This document shows positions 52,963 through 62,571 of a stretch of 64,000 nucleotides of DNA, piece by piece. How positions within the stretch are numbered: position 1 is the stretch's first letter; every line of letters starts with the position of its first letter. The stretch is from positions 36,189,976-36,253,975 of the forward strand of contig JAOWCC010000019.1 in assembly GCA_030867875.1 (NCBI GenBank), given 5' to 3'. A model generated the notes under the pieces. The model was not told the DNA's origin. It did no database searches and saw only the letters and a program-made list of their open reading frames with translations. The translations under genes and the position numbers were made by a program. Source of the stretch: Actinernus sp. WN-2022 (taxonomy: Eukaryota; Cnidaria; Anthozoa; Actiniaria; Actinernidae).

Positions 52963-55406
52963 TCACGTGTTATTTTCGGTCTCGTTTCGCGCATGCGCAG
53001 ATTGAGTTCGCAGTCCGAACGTTACGTGCACAGTAAAGAGCTGGTGACAATTGCTTAGAACTTGATTAATATGGAATGAGTTGAATTCTAGAAGAATATT
53101 GGGGCATGTCACCATTCTTTGCACATCTACCTGCTTTGCCATATCCTGATGAAGCTGTAGAAGCTTGTCCCTTAAATGTTTCTTGTCCTCATCTGACACA
53201 GTCCTCGTACGCTGGCTTCTCTGCCTGCAAGGTTTGTCAATAGTCAGCTCAGGCAAAATGTCTGTATCATTGTGTGGTCTCCAGAACTCAGCACAGTCAT
53301 CATCTTCACAAGAACATATACTTGCACAAACATCACAACATGTATGTCAAGCACCACTTGCTTGATTGCCTGTGTAGCCAAAATGGTCCATCAACCATGC
53401 CCGACGACATCCATCAATTAAGATACTGCTTCATGTCATTATCACAATGGGCAGATAATAAACCATTGTACAAAAGTACACATGTATTGGCAGCCCATTT
53501 CTTCCTGCACGGCCACACTCAACTCCACTCATTTGGAAGGACCAAAATGAGCAATTCGTCTCACCTTTTTACAATTAACCCCCATACCAGTACACGCAGA
53601 TGCCCATCATCTATGGCCATATCCTTACATGTGTGGTCTTTCACAGTGTTCGGCGTACCAGCATGGTACATTTCAACAATTCGATGTTGAGGTGATCTAC
53701 TTCCATGGAAAATGTTATTGCCGAAGTAAACCTCAAATACACGAAATAAAACAGAACACTGTTTCCTTCTTTGACAGTAAATCAAAGTTCTGGTGTGGTT
53801 ACACCCATTGTCTTTAGCTCTGAAATAATGCTGAAAAGGCCATTTCAATTGGTTCATTTTTGTCCAAGTACTTTATACTGTATTTCAAATTGGGTCTTCT
53901 ATAGACAAATGAAGGGTGCTCAAGATTTGTTCTTTTGTTGACTTTGTTGCTGTTGCGGTGAGGACCATTATTTGGCAAGTGTTTGGGAATGAGAGATCTC
54001 GGTTCCCCTAAACAGCCATACCACTTTCTGAAAGGCACCTTGGCACCAGGCAAGCTCCTGGAACAAGAAACGATAAGATAGAGGTAAGTAATTTTTGTTA
54101 ATGAAGAATAACAAACTTCGAGGTAAGTTTAAATATACATATCACATTTATATAAGCTTACACTAATACAGTTTGACGATACAGTAAAACTAAACTTGAA
54201 AAGTCATCAAGCATGCTTGGAACCAAATTCCTTTAAACATTGGTTTATATGGCCATATCCTTACATGTGTGGTCTTTCACAGTGTTCGGCGTACCAGCAT
54301 GGTACATTTCAACAATTCGATGTTGAGGTGATCTACTTCCATGGAAAATGTTATTGCCGAAGTAAACCTCAAATACACGAAATAAAACAGAACACTGTTT
54401 CCTTCTTTGACAGTAAATCAAAGTTCTGGTGTGGTTACACCCATTGTCTTTAGCTCTGAAATAATGCTGAAAAGGCCATTTCAATTGGTTCATTTTTGTC
54501 CAAGTACTTTATACTGTATTTCAAATTGGGTCTTCTATAGACAAATGAAGGGTGCTCAAGATTTGTTCTTTTGTTGACTTTGTTGCTGTTGCGGTGAGGA
54601 CCATTATTATTTGGCAAGTGTTTGGGAATGAGAGATCTCGGTTCCCCTAAACAGCCATACCACTTTCTGAAAGGCACCTTGGCACCAGGCAAGCTCCTGG
54701 AACAAGAAACGATAAGATAGAGGTAAGTAATTTTTGTTAATGAAGAATAACAAACTTCGAGGTAAGTTTAAATATACATATCACATTTATATAAGCTTAC
54801 ACTAATACAGTTTGACGATACAGTAAAACTAAACTTGAAAAGTCATCAAGCATGCTTGGAACCAAATTCCTTTAAACATTGGTAGGGTTAGCAAGATTAT
54901 ATGAATGAAAGAGATTTAGGTAGTACACTTACCACTGAGTAATACAGTGGGCTTCGTCGATTGCAACTCCTATCAGCATTTCCTTGAAACTTTCGCATTG
55001 GAATTGGAGTAGATATCATGCATTCTGGAGAGCCAAACACGACCACGTGGTTGCCATTTAACACTTGTTGGACAATATCTGGATCTTCCTCGTCTGTGAT
55101 GGCTATGGCTGGCATTCCCATGTTATTCAAAAAGAGAACTTGGTCCTCCATTAATGATCTTAGTGGTGATATTACGACAAGTACACTTGAGCCACGAGGC
55201 CTATCATACAGAATATCCGCAACAATTGGAAGGCACTGAAAAATTAGCGATTTTCCATAACCCGTCGGTAAATCGACGAACATATCTTTACCTTCAAAGA
55301 ACGCTCTTATTGAGTTTTCTTGATCAGATAAAAGGCTTTCTATTTCAAACTGACTTTTTACTTCTTCAAAAGCCCTTCGCCAATGTTGCTCAGTGAACGC
55401 AGCCAT
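52963..55406 (-). pseudogene. RecQ-like DNA helicase gene (decayed, repeat-type)
   Basis: Minus strand from ATG 55,406. Exon 1 (55,406-54,933): Q-motif-like SLLSDQENSIRAFF, Walker A FVDLPTGYGKSLIFQ, motif Ia VVISPLRSLMEDQV, and after a frameshift DEAHCITQW (motif II) up to donor CAGTG|GTAAGT. The next exon has VLTATATKSTKEQIL (motif III) in a shifted frame and RPNLKYSIKYLDKNEPIEMA. Then TLIYCQRRKQCSVLFRVFEV and RIVEMYHAGTPNTVKDHT (motif IV). Further on are remnants of motifs V/VI and a zinc cluster with CCDVC (about 53,330). The C-terminus is 53,256-52,963. Deletions and shifts throughout make it non-functional. Confidence 0.82.
53612..54883. repeat. tandem duplication of 636/639 bp inside the RecQ-like gene
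   Basis: 53,612-54,247 and 54,248-54,883 align without visible differences except a 3-bp indel (ATTATT at 54,604 versus ATT). Each unit holds the motif-III exon, an intron and the motif-IV exon. The near-identity, intron included, marks a very recent duplication or an assembly artefact. Confidence 0.93.
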
Positions 55407-55443
55407 TTTGTTTTTTTAACACATTGCGATGCCGAAAGTTTTA

Positions 55444-55597
55444 AACCAATCACGAGACGTGTAAGAATAGGTATTAGTAAAAGCCAATCAAAATCGAGTA
55501 TAAATAATCCTGTAACTTCGCTGGGGGTCGAGAACAAGCTTTTGCCCACTGTTTCGCAGACGGACTTAACCAGGGTTCAGTTTGGATGCGATGCAGG
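55444..55597 (-). promoter_or_regulatory. shared 5' block upstream of the RecQ-like gene
   Basis: Inverted counterpart of 13,832-13,988, ending 38 bp before the ATG at 55,406. On the plus strand it shows AACCAATCACGAGACGTG, AGCCAATCAAAATCG and TATAAATA, so its core promoter motifs face away from the helicase, toward 55.6-56.3 kb. Confidence 0.7.
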
Positions 55598-55599
55598 CT

Positions 55600-55760
55600 A
55601 ACTGAGGGGCACGATATGTGCCTCTGCCAGAAGATCCTGGTTCTTGAACATTTCAAAGCATAGCTAGAGGTCAGTGCAAGCAATCTAAACAGTCTGATAC
55701 TTCCTCGATTCAGAGTGACAAAGCATTCAGTCATTCAGTCATTCATTCAGTCAGTATACT
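55600..55760. other. spacer with CAGT-rich tandem motif
   Basis: TCAGTCATTCAGTCATTCAT around 55,726-55,754 is a short imperfect tandem repeat. No gene seen. Confidence 0.5.
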
Positions 55761-56345
55761 CTACTGAGTGACAAATTCAATGAATTTTTGAAAATTTTGG
55801 CAATGAAGAGAACGCCAGTGGAATCAAAACGGACATAAGTGAAGTTGAACAAGCTCTGGATGAGATATCCGAGAAAGTAGCTTTTGCTGAAGACACACTG
55901 GAAAGTAACAAGAAAGCTGATAATGCGAAAGCTGTAGACATGCGGAATCGGGCTATGGAGAGCATGAACGAAAGACTGACGAGGAACTAGAGAATGCAAC
56001 ATCAAAGCCAAAAAGTACACGGAGAAGTGGGAGTGATACGATTGGTTATTTGCGAGAGAAAAATGAGATGTTCCAGAAATTGAAGGTCAAAGAGCTGGAA
56101 TTACCAAAACTGCGTGTGGTGGTAGAGAATAAAAAGCAAGATGAAGTAAGAAAGCAGCATGAAGATATGATGAAGATCCTATCCCAGTAAACCAAGCAGC
56201 AACAGGATCAAATGCAAAGTTTTTAGCAGATGTTTACTGCCATGCAACAACAACTGAATGACTTTACTTGGATTGGTTTTGTAAATGTTATGTTAAACAA
56301 GACAGAGAGTAGTTGTAGTTATAAACAGGTTCCAGCCTGTGTTCA
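55761..56345 (+). pseudogene. coiled-coil C-terminal part of a SANT/Myb-like repeat protein
   Basis: Broken plus-strand frames: KTDISEVEQALDEISEKVAF and KAVDMRNRAMESMNERLT in one frame, then RRSGSDTIGYLREKNEMFQK and KKQDEVRKQHEDMMKILSQ, then FTAMQQQLNDF in another. This Lys/Glu-rich layout with RRSGSDTIxxLREK resembles the tails of DNA-binding cofactor-like proteins common in cnidarians. No N-terminal DNA-binding domain is present. Several stops and a frameshift near 55,985. Confidence 0.4.
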
Positions 56346-56379
56346 GTCTTATATTTTCCTGCCAAAATTATACACCCTT

Positions 56380-57193
56380 ACACGGTTTTTTTAACTTTTG
56401 ATATATACGTATAACAGCAAAACCGTCGATACTGCTGAAAAGAGCACCTCGAAGTTAGTCAAAATCCCAAATTCGAGAGTTATATCTTGAATATGAGCAA
56501 AGTTATAGGCCCGCAAACTCGGAAAATTTTACAGACGTTTGTAAGGAAATTGTGCCCTCCAGTCGAAATTTCCATTCAAACGTCTGTCAAATTTTTCCGA
56601 GTTTGCGGGCCTATAACTTTGCTCCTATAACTTATCCTGAATGATACAACCGCCTGAACGAGCTGAGGTTTAACTCTCAATTTTCGGATTTTGACTAACT
56701 TCGAGGTGCACTTTTCACTCAGCCAGCAGTATCGACGGTTTCTTCTGTTATACATATACCGTAAAGATTCGATTAAGCGCCCGGGACGCTTATTTAATTT
56801 TTGAGGGTCGAGCAGGGACGCTTATTCGAGAGGGGGCGCTTATTTCATTTTTGAAAAAATACTGCTATCCGAGTCAATAAAAAAACCTAACTTTTATTAA
56901 GATCCTAACAATAACTGTAACTGTAACTTGTAAAAAAAACGTGGTCGCGTGTCAGTCAATGGCTGAGTCAGTACTTTCAGGGCCGGAAGTAATACCGTAC
57001 GTTGTAACGTACAGATATAATATCGGTAAGTGTTAAGGTGGGGCGCTTATTTGGGAGGTGGCGCTTATTTCAGAAAACGCAGTGGAAGGGCGGCGCTTAT
57101 TCGAGAGGGGGCGCTTATTCGAGAGGGGGCGCTTATTTAAAGGAGGGCGCTCAATCGAATCTTTACGGTATATCAAAAGTTGAAAAAATCGTG
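56380..57193. mobile_element. outer fold-back MITE, split by an inner MITE
   Basis: Inverted arms: CACGG(T)nAACTTTTGATATA at the left, the complement at 57,171-57,193, and, inside, ACCGTCGATACTGCTG with ACCTCGAAGTTAGTCAAAAT on the left, paired with the right arm at 56,680-56,750. A central palindrome around 56,495-56,625 (CCCGCAAACTCGGAAAA / TTTTCCGAGTTTGCGGG) completes the fold-back. Without the inner element it would be about 404 bp. Confidence 0.85.
56759..57168. mobile_element. inner mariner-like MITE with TA duplication
   Basis: CCGTAAAGATTCGATTAAGC at the left and GCTCAATCGAATCTTTACGG at the right, flanked by TA (56,757-56,758 and 57,169-57,170). The interior contains repeated GCGCTTATTCGAGAGGGG units (56,820-57,150). 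TA duplication fits the Tc1/mariner group. Confidence 0.88.
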
Positions 57194-57540
57194 GAAGGTC
57201 TATTAATACAATACTCTCGCGAACTCTGTATATTGCAGTGGTTAACTCGAAAGCTTCGGCTCCTTTAACCACTGCACACTCTCCTACTGTTACTACCATA
57301 TTTAATGCTATATTTTATGTATCCTCCTCCTAAATGCTTATCATAGTCTTCGAAATTGTAATGTACTCACCCGTAGTACATAGAGTGGAAAATAAAGAAA
57401 ACTGAAATTGTTTATGTGCATTATTTGCTATACATAATACGCTGTCCGAGTTGGGTTCTGGTGACGAGTTGCATCAAAACGAGGTCGGTAGGCCATGCTT
57501 CGCTTGTTATTCTATCGATTCATAGTTATTTTAGAGATTT
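57194..57540. other. noncoding, probable LINE 3' remnant
   Basis: GTGGAAAATAAAGAAAACTG near 57,387 looks like a retroposon 3' end. The beginning of the open frame around 57,416-57,540 has no domain and is probably upstream of the THAP exon. Confidence 0.4.
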
Positions 57541-57830
57541 ATACATAAGAATTGAACGACAAACGCCTCTTCATTGCTGTGTTTACCAGTGCACACTTAA
57601 AATATATTGTTCTGTAAGCGGAGAAAATATTTCATACTTTAATTTCCCTAAATCGGAACAACTACGAAAGGAGTGGATCGTGGCAATTCGACGAGATCCA
57701 GGAAAGGAATTTGTGTTGACTGAAAAAAAAAAGTCTGCTCTCGCCACTTTAGACCAATCGACCTGAAGAAATCTCTAAACGGAATAGCAAACATTCAATT
57801 GTACAGAAACCAGGTCGGGTTTGTACATGT
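57541..57830 (+). pseudogene. THAP zinc-finger exon with homopolymer frameshift
   Basis: The frame reads HCCVYQCTLKIY, then SYFNFPKSEQLRKEWIVAIR, the opening of a THAP C2CH finger. At an A10 run (57,723-57,732) the frame is lost, and KVCSRHFRPIDLKKSLNGI, carrying the closing C-x2-H, is read one frame over. Both halves together make a complete THAP finger (DNA-binding in transposases and their derivatives). The single-base A shift is either a mutation or a sequencing error. Confidence 0.7.
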
Positions 57831-58149
57831 GTACACGTGATATTTTTACGTGTATATAGTATGTTTTAAACCCATCTCTTGTAAATGTAACTTGCCGTCT
57901 ATTTAACAAAGTTGTAGAATTGCAACATCTAATGCTTTCAGATAACTCTAGCTATCATTTCTCCAAAACAGATAGGCTCTTAATCTTTGTACAAATTTGT
58001 TCTGGTATTGGGTTACTTTTTTGACATGTCCAATCTATGGTGTCCAATCATGTACTCTCTTTGGTGATCACAAGGTTTTTGGCGGAAAATATGAAAGTTT
58101 AGACTGATACAAGTTAGTTATAGTCAAGCTGTAGCAATGTGAAGCTCTA

Positions 58150-59176
58150 GTGATAAAGATGTTGCTTCGTCGAGTATATTCTGCCGTCCTTGATGCCTCC
58201 AAAGCATGGTATGCTCTTTCTAGTGAGATATGCGTTACATCACCCCGCATTTTTGCTCGTAACTCAGTTTTCCAAAAATGTCCTGATGAGCTAAAACAAA
58301 TCAACATCAAAGATATACGTGGAGACCATGAAGAGCCCGCGCAGTATTTATGGTTCAATGCCGGCAAAAATAGAGGCCAGGAAAATGTCTAGGTGGCAAC
58401 AGTGTTTGGAATTCTTTGTGGCCTACTTAGAACAAGTGACCCGAGTTCCTGTGAGTTCTTTGGCAGCGATAATGTACGGTTTGCCATTGCTTGGTTGAAT
58501 AAGGGATTAGAGGACGTACAGTTGAGAGCTCATACTCTACAGACAGCCTCCTCGCCCTCCTGTATTCCACAAAGCCCTCCAGGTAATGATGTTATGGACT
58601 TACAAAAGCAGATTAGCGTTTTGACACTAAAGGTTGAAGCATCAAACAAGGAGTTACTCTGTTTAAAGGCGCAGTTAAAGGTTTGTTACATCACCTCCGG
58701 CTAAAGTCCCACCAAATTCATTCACCTCTAGTGAAGATTGTAGCTCGTTACCAGAAACGCTCACGAAGTCCGGAAAAAGATCCTTAGTTGAAAATGAATG
58801 TGATCAAGAATTGTCCCCATCAACTAAGAGGAAACAAATGAAACACCGGGTCTCCGAATTGATGAAAAAGCTACAGGCAGAGTGTGATTACCATGGCGAG
58901 TCACTAGGTATAGTTCTAGGCTATGGAGCTATTTTGGATCGCCCTCATCAGGAGTCAGCGGCCAGAACTTCCATTTCAACAGCCATCGATATTGCTGTGG
59001 AACACAAGGGAGTAAAGACGGCATTTTCAAAGTTAATATCGGATGGATCCTGGAACACAAGAATAGCCGAAATGCGAAGGGCCGACTGGAACTATCTTTT
59101 GTTCAAGCTAAGAGCTCGGTTATCTGACAATGGATGGCAGGATATGCTGAATCTAACTGGTCTTGGCCGTTCTGGG
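58150..59176 (+). pseudogene. central exon of the THAP-type repeat gene
   Basis: One long exon, ending at donor GG|GTAAGT (59,176), is broken by a TAG at 58,390-58,392 and a frameshift near 58,680. Sections: SAVLDASKAWYALSSEICVT and FGILCGLLRTSDPSSCEFFG (unknown), coiled coil DLQKQISVLTLKVEASNKEL, basic linker STKRKQMKHRVSELMKKLQA, then a folded part GIVLGYGAILDRPHQESAAR and RADWNYLLFKLRARLSDNGW. Arrangement after a THAP finger suggests a DDE-transposase-like protein N-terminal to its catalytic core. Confidence 0.5.
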
Positions 59177-59329
59177 GTAAGTCTCCATCACCTAAAACAT
59201 AATACATTTATTTCATTATTTGATTGTTATAAATTTGCCAATTTTATTAACTGGCTATGTATGTGCTTCTGCACCTTTGTAGCTCTTTGTACATTACATA
59301 ACATTGAACTTTTCACTCAGCCCCAGTAA

Positions 59330-59622
59330 TTAAAGTTATCTGAGCAGTTTTGTCCACAGGCTAGCCGTGTTATAAGGCTATAGCTATCATACATTCAGTA
59401 GTAGTTATGTAGGAATTCGTTTAATGCCATATATATTTTTTATAATAATTCTAGCTATAGTAGTTCTCATAGTAGTACCTAGTTTTGTAGTAGTTAATTA
59501 TATTATTCAGTATCATTTAGAGTTGTACACAATTTGTAATAGTTGCGCAATTCAGTTTTCTTACTGCGAAGTGACTCAAATAAACCAGTCTATCTATCTA
59601 TCATCTATTTATTTTGTTTTCA
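59330..59622. repeat. LINE-like 3' tail in the intron
   Basis: AT-rich stretch ending in AATAAACC and (TCTA)n near 59,580-59,605, followed by the acceptor TTTTCAG. It looks like the 3' end of a 5'-truncated LINE. Confidence 0.5.
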
Positions 59623-59623
59623 G

Positions 59624-59860
59624 AACAAAATCGATACCCCCATATTACCAGTGAAGAACAATATTAAAGCACTACGCAGTGCACTGTTCAAAGTGACGAA
59701 ACACCTAATAGGCCTGAGGAGGACTCCAGAGGATATCTTGGTTACCAAGTGAACCTAGAGGCTGGTGTTGTTTGGACACTAATGGAAATGAGGCTCCACG
59801 GAAAATCTCCCTCACAAGAGTTAATACTGAATCTAAAGCTGGATGGCAGACCATTCTTTG
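59624..59860 (+). pseudogene. last visible exon of the THAP-type gene
   Basis: NKIDTPILPVKNNIKALRSA and KVTKHLIGLRR, then after a frameshift GYLGYQVNLEAGVVWTLMEM and LILNLKLDGRPFFG, which precedes the first catalytic strand in related proteins. Donor-like GTTAGT at 59,861. No later exon follows before the Crypton region, so the gene is truncated. It may be paralogous to the minus-strand exons at 2.2-3.3 kb. Confidence 0.5.
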
Positions 59861-60026
59861 GTTAGTTAAAATCAGATTTAATACATATACATGTACTTTT
59901 GACAAACCTATCAGTCCTATTAAGGCGTTTTATGGAACGCCATAACTGTCATAAGATAAAAAAACTTTACAACTCGTGGTGCTTTCGTCATTATACGGGG
60001 TTAGTTCGTCATTATTTAGAGGTTAA

Positions 60027-60191
60027 CGCACTCGTGCGTGTGGGTTATCGGGATTTACCTCCACGAGTTCACTAACAATGAACGAGAAATTAAATACTGC
60101 AAGAGGCGAAGCCGAGTGCAGTATTTAATTTCGAGTTCATTGTTAGTGAACAAGTGGAGGTAAATCCCGATAACCCACTCGCGCGAGTGCG
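60027..60191. mobile_element. TTAA-flanked hairpin MITE, 165 bp
   Basis: TTAA at 60,023-60,026 and 60,192-60,195. Near-perfect inverted arms of about 75 bp (CGCACTCGTGCG...GGGTTATCGGGATTTACCTC and its partner GAGGTAAATCCCGATAACCC) surround a short loop. It interrupts a copy of the GGGTTAGTTCGTCATTATACG-type repeat. Confidence 0.9.
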
Positions 60192-60453
60192 TTAAAACTT
60201 TTAATATTCAATTTGAGTACACTGAAGTGAGTCCTTATACAAACAAGGTTTTAACGCATATGCATACATGTACAATATACCAAAAACACATTATTACGCC
60301 TTGATACTCTGCATGCAATATCTTTTATTTGTGATGTCTAGGCTGTATAGTCTACAGTAAGCTTATATCTATAAAGATAACCTTTTAAAACGTCTTCAAG
60401 TATTACTAAAATTCAGAAAAAAAGTGTTCAGCATAGATACTCAACTTCAGTGT
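60192..60453. other. 3' flank of the Crypton gene
   Basis: AT-rich; no gene, only reverse-strand AATAAA-like strings for the downstream end of the minus-strand gene. Confidence 0.45.
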
Positions 60454-61821
60454 TCAGTCACACTTTTTTGTGAGATTGAAAGTGAAATGACAGTCCTTGA
60501 ACTCTGATTTTGCGAGGAAACTTAAAGTTGGAGAATGGTTTACGTTGGCCATGATGTTGTTTTGGATATTCTGGTTCTGGGTTATATTCTGGGTATTCTC
60601 GCCGACGGCTAGAGCCGACTGTGGTTGGTCGTCGCCAATTCTAGCTAGAATGTTAGAGCATTCTTTTTCTTTACCCAAACTTTGCCTGTCACAGTAGGAC
60701 TTCACACTTGTCTCACTTCTGTGGCCAGATGTCTGCATAATTCTATGGATGGGTATTCCAGCTTCATCTAGAATGGAAACGGTGGTTGACCTTACACAGT
60801 GGTTTGTATATATCTGGCTTAAGCCGGCTTCAGCTGATATCTCTTTCATCATCTTTCCTATCTTGTTAACCCCAAGAGGAGAATTTTCAAACCAAATTCG
60901 GTCACCTGCCATGAAATTTCTTTTAGGCTTCTGGAATAAGGCTGTTTGGTTAGGATTTATCACTCCAAGAAGCTTTTTAAAATACTTCACAGGGCACCTC
61001 GCTGTACCAGAACTGAACATTTTTGGATCTCCTTCGTCGGCTTTGTCTCCGAGGCCACCTTGGTGGTTTTTCGTTTTTTCACTGACTGTCATCGCCACAT
61101 ATTCATCACCATTTGCATCTCTCTTAATCCCAAAACTTTCTCTTGAGAGGGACCTCTGATTTTCACGGCCTCTGCGGCAGAAATGCAGGCTTATGTTGAA
61201 CCAATTCACTCGAAGCAAACTGAGTGGTGTTTCGTCGCCAAACACTTTCGTCTCGTAGCACTTTTTTATGTCTTCTGGCGAGATTGATGAATGATGTTGT
61301 ACTTTACCAAGACCTTGTGCCTTGAGCAGCTTCAGTTTGGCATTTAGCGATTTATTTGCCTGTTTGAATAGCTGATCCCTTATGATTGAAGTGTTGTTGG
61401 ACTCTGGTAGGGAGTTGAGGTATCTATCAAGGGCTGCACGAATTGACAAATGTGCTGAAGTACTGTAGTGCTCGGTCGGAGATTTTTTAAGTTCTTGATA
61501 AAATTTCTTCAATCTTTCAGAGAGAAGTTCTGGAGAAAGGCTTTCTAAAGTTTCTTGTGGAAATTTTTTGAACAGCCAATCTAAAACAAAGAAGTATTGT
61601 GAGAAAATAAATTTCGTAAGTTTACAAACTTGGCAGACTTTCGAGTTCTGGTAATTTGCCGGTCTAGCTGCTTCAAAACGAACAAAAAGAAGCTGAACTA
61701 CGTGTTTACCTTTAAAAACTGAGACACCCCAGGCTGTTGCCTTCTTAGTGTTCTTCGGTATGGCTTCATCTATTAATTCTTCTATCTTTTCCGCCGACAA
61801 ATCGTCATATTTCTCGGCCAT
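60454..61821 (-). CDS. Crypton-type tyrosine recombinase, two exons
   Basis: Minus strand from ATG 61,821 (MAEKYDDLSAEKIEELIDEA). Exon 1 is 61,821-61,710; a 129-bp intron (GTAAAC ... TTGTTTTAG, 61,709-61,581) is in frame and open, so it can be mistaken for coding sequence; exon 2 runs 61,580-60,454. SAM-like N-terminal helices are followed by LLRVNWFNISLHFCRRGREN (first Arg), TNHCVRSTTVSILDEAG (His-x-x-Arg) and SGHRSETSVKSYC (His and Tyr nucleophile). This is the catalytic set of Crypton/DUF3504 recombinases, which move as DNA circles. No stop or shift is seen, so it may be intact. Confidence 0.85.
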   Translation of the reverse strand: MAEKYDDLSAEKIEELIDEAIPKNTKKATAWGVSVFKGKHVVQLLFVRFEAARPANYQNSKVCQVCKLTKFIFSQYFFVLDWLFKKFPQETLESLSPELLSERLKKFYQELKKSPTEHYSTSAHLSIRAALDRYLNSLPESNNTSIIRDQLFKQANKSLNAKLKLLKAQGLGKVQHHSSISPEDIKKCYETKVFGDETPLSLLRVNWFNISLHFCRRGRENQRSLSRESFGIKRDANGDEYVAMTVSEKTKNHQGGLGDKADEGDPKMFSSGTARCPVKYFKKLLGVINPNQTALFQKPKRNFMAGDRIWFENSPLGVNKIGKMMKEISAEAGLSQIYTNHCVRSTTVSILDEAGIPIHRIMQTSGHRSETSVKSYCDRQSLGKEKECSNILARIGDDQPQSALAVGENTQNITQNQNIQNNIMANVNHSPTLSFLAKSEFKDCHFTFNLTKKCD

Positions 61822-61977
61822 TGTTTCTGTGGTGTAATAGCTGTTCGGTAATATTATTACACCACATCATTACACGGCAGTTGTGGTTGTCATGGCATAG
61901 CCAGGTGACACGTGGTACAAATTGACCAATCAGAAACCTCAAATTCATACAGTGTGCGAAAAGTGAATAATAAACAG

Positions 61978-62418
61978 GGTTAGTTCGTCATTATACGGGG
62001 TTAGTTCGTTATTATACGGGGTTCTTTCATCTTTATACGGGATTCTTTCATCTTTATACAGGGTTATTTCATCTTCATACGGGGTTCTTTCATCGTTATA
62101 CGGGGTCCTTTTATCATTATATGGGCTTAGTTCGTCATTATATGGGGTTCTTTCATTACTATACGGGGTTATTCCGTCATCATACGGGGTTAGTTCGCCA
62201 TTATGCGAGGTTAGTTCGCCATTATGCGGGGTTAGTTCGCAATTATGTGAGGTTAGTTCGCCATTATGCGGGGTTACTTCTTCGTTATACAGGCTTCTTT
62301 TATCGTTATACGGGCTTCTTTTATCGTTATACGGGCTTCGTTTATCGTTATACGTGGTGATTTCCCCGATTTACGTGGTGCTTGTTTCGCTTTACGTGGT
62401 GCTTTCTTCATTAGGTGG
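61978..62418. repeat. 21-bp tandem array, about 21 units
   Basis: Degenerate units of GGGTTAGTTCGTCATTATACG, with variant blocks GGGTTCTTTCATCTTTATACG, GGCTTCTTTTATCGTTATACG and TGGTGCTTTCTTCATTA. The length of 21 keeps frames open (a false 79-codon frame with HYAGLVR-like heptads). Two more units of the same type lie at about 59,981-60,020, on the other side of the Crypton gene. Confidence 0.92.
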
Positions 62419-62571
62419 TGGTCACGTGGTATATCATTCGGACCGAGTTCGGATTTATATCGGAAAGTTACGAACAACTCCGAGACTTCTCTTATTTTTC
62501 ACTGCGCATGCTCAGTTTGGGACGAGCGATAAGCACAAATTGCTCATTCCCAGGGTCTTCCGCGCATCCAA

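Noticed and set aside
54196..54493. Independent plus- and minus-strand genes repeated at 53.6-53.9 and 54.2-54.5 kb
   Set aside because: They are the two copies of the tandem duplication; the minus-strand frames are RecQ-like exons and the plus-strand frames are shadows.
61581..61709. Coding insertion in the Crypton recombinase
   Set aside because: Flanked by GTAAAC and a polypyrimidine TTTTAG, and the flanking protein sequence joins smoothly without it; treated as an intron, though retention is possible.
62121..62532. Open frames with HYAGLVR-like heptad peptides
   Set aside because: Produced by the 21-bp tandem array (7 codons per unit); no independent coding evidence.
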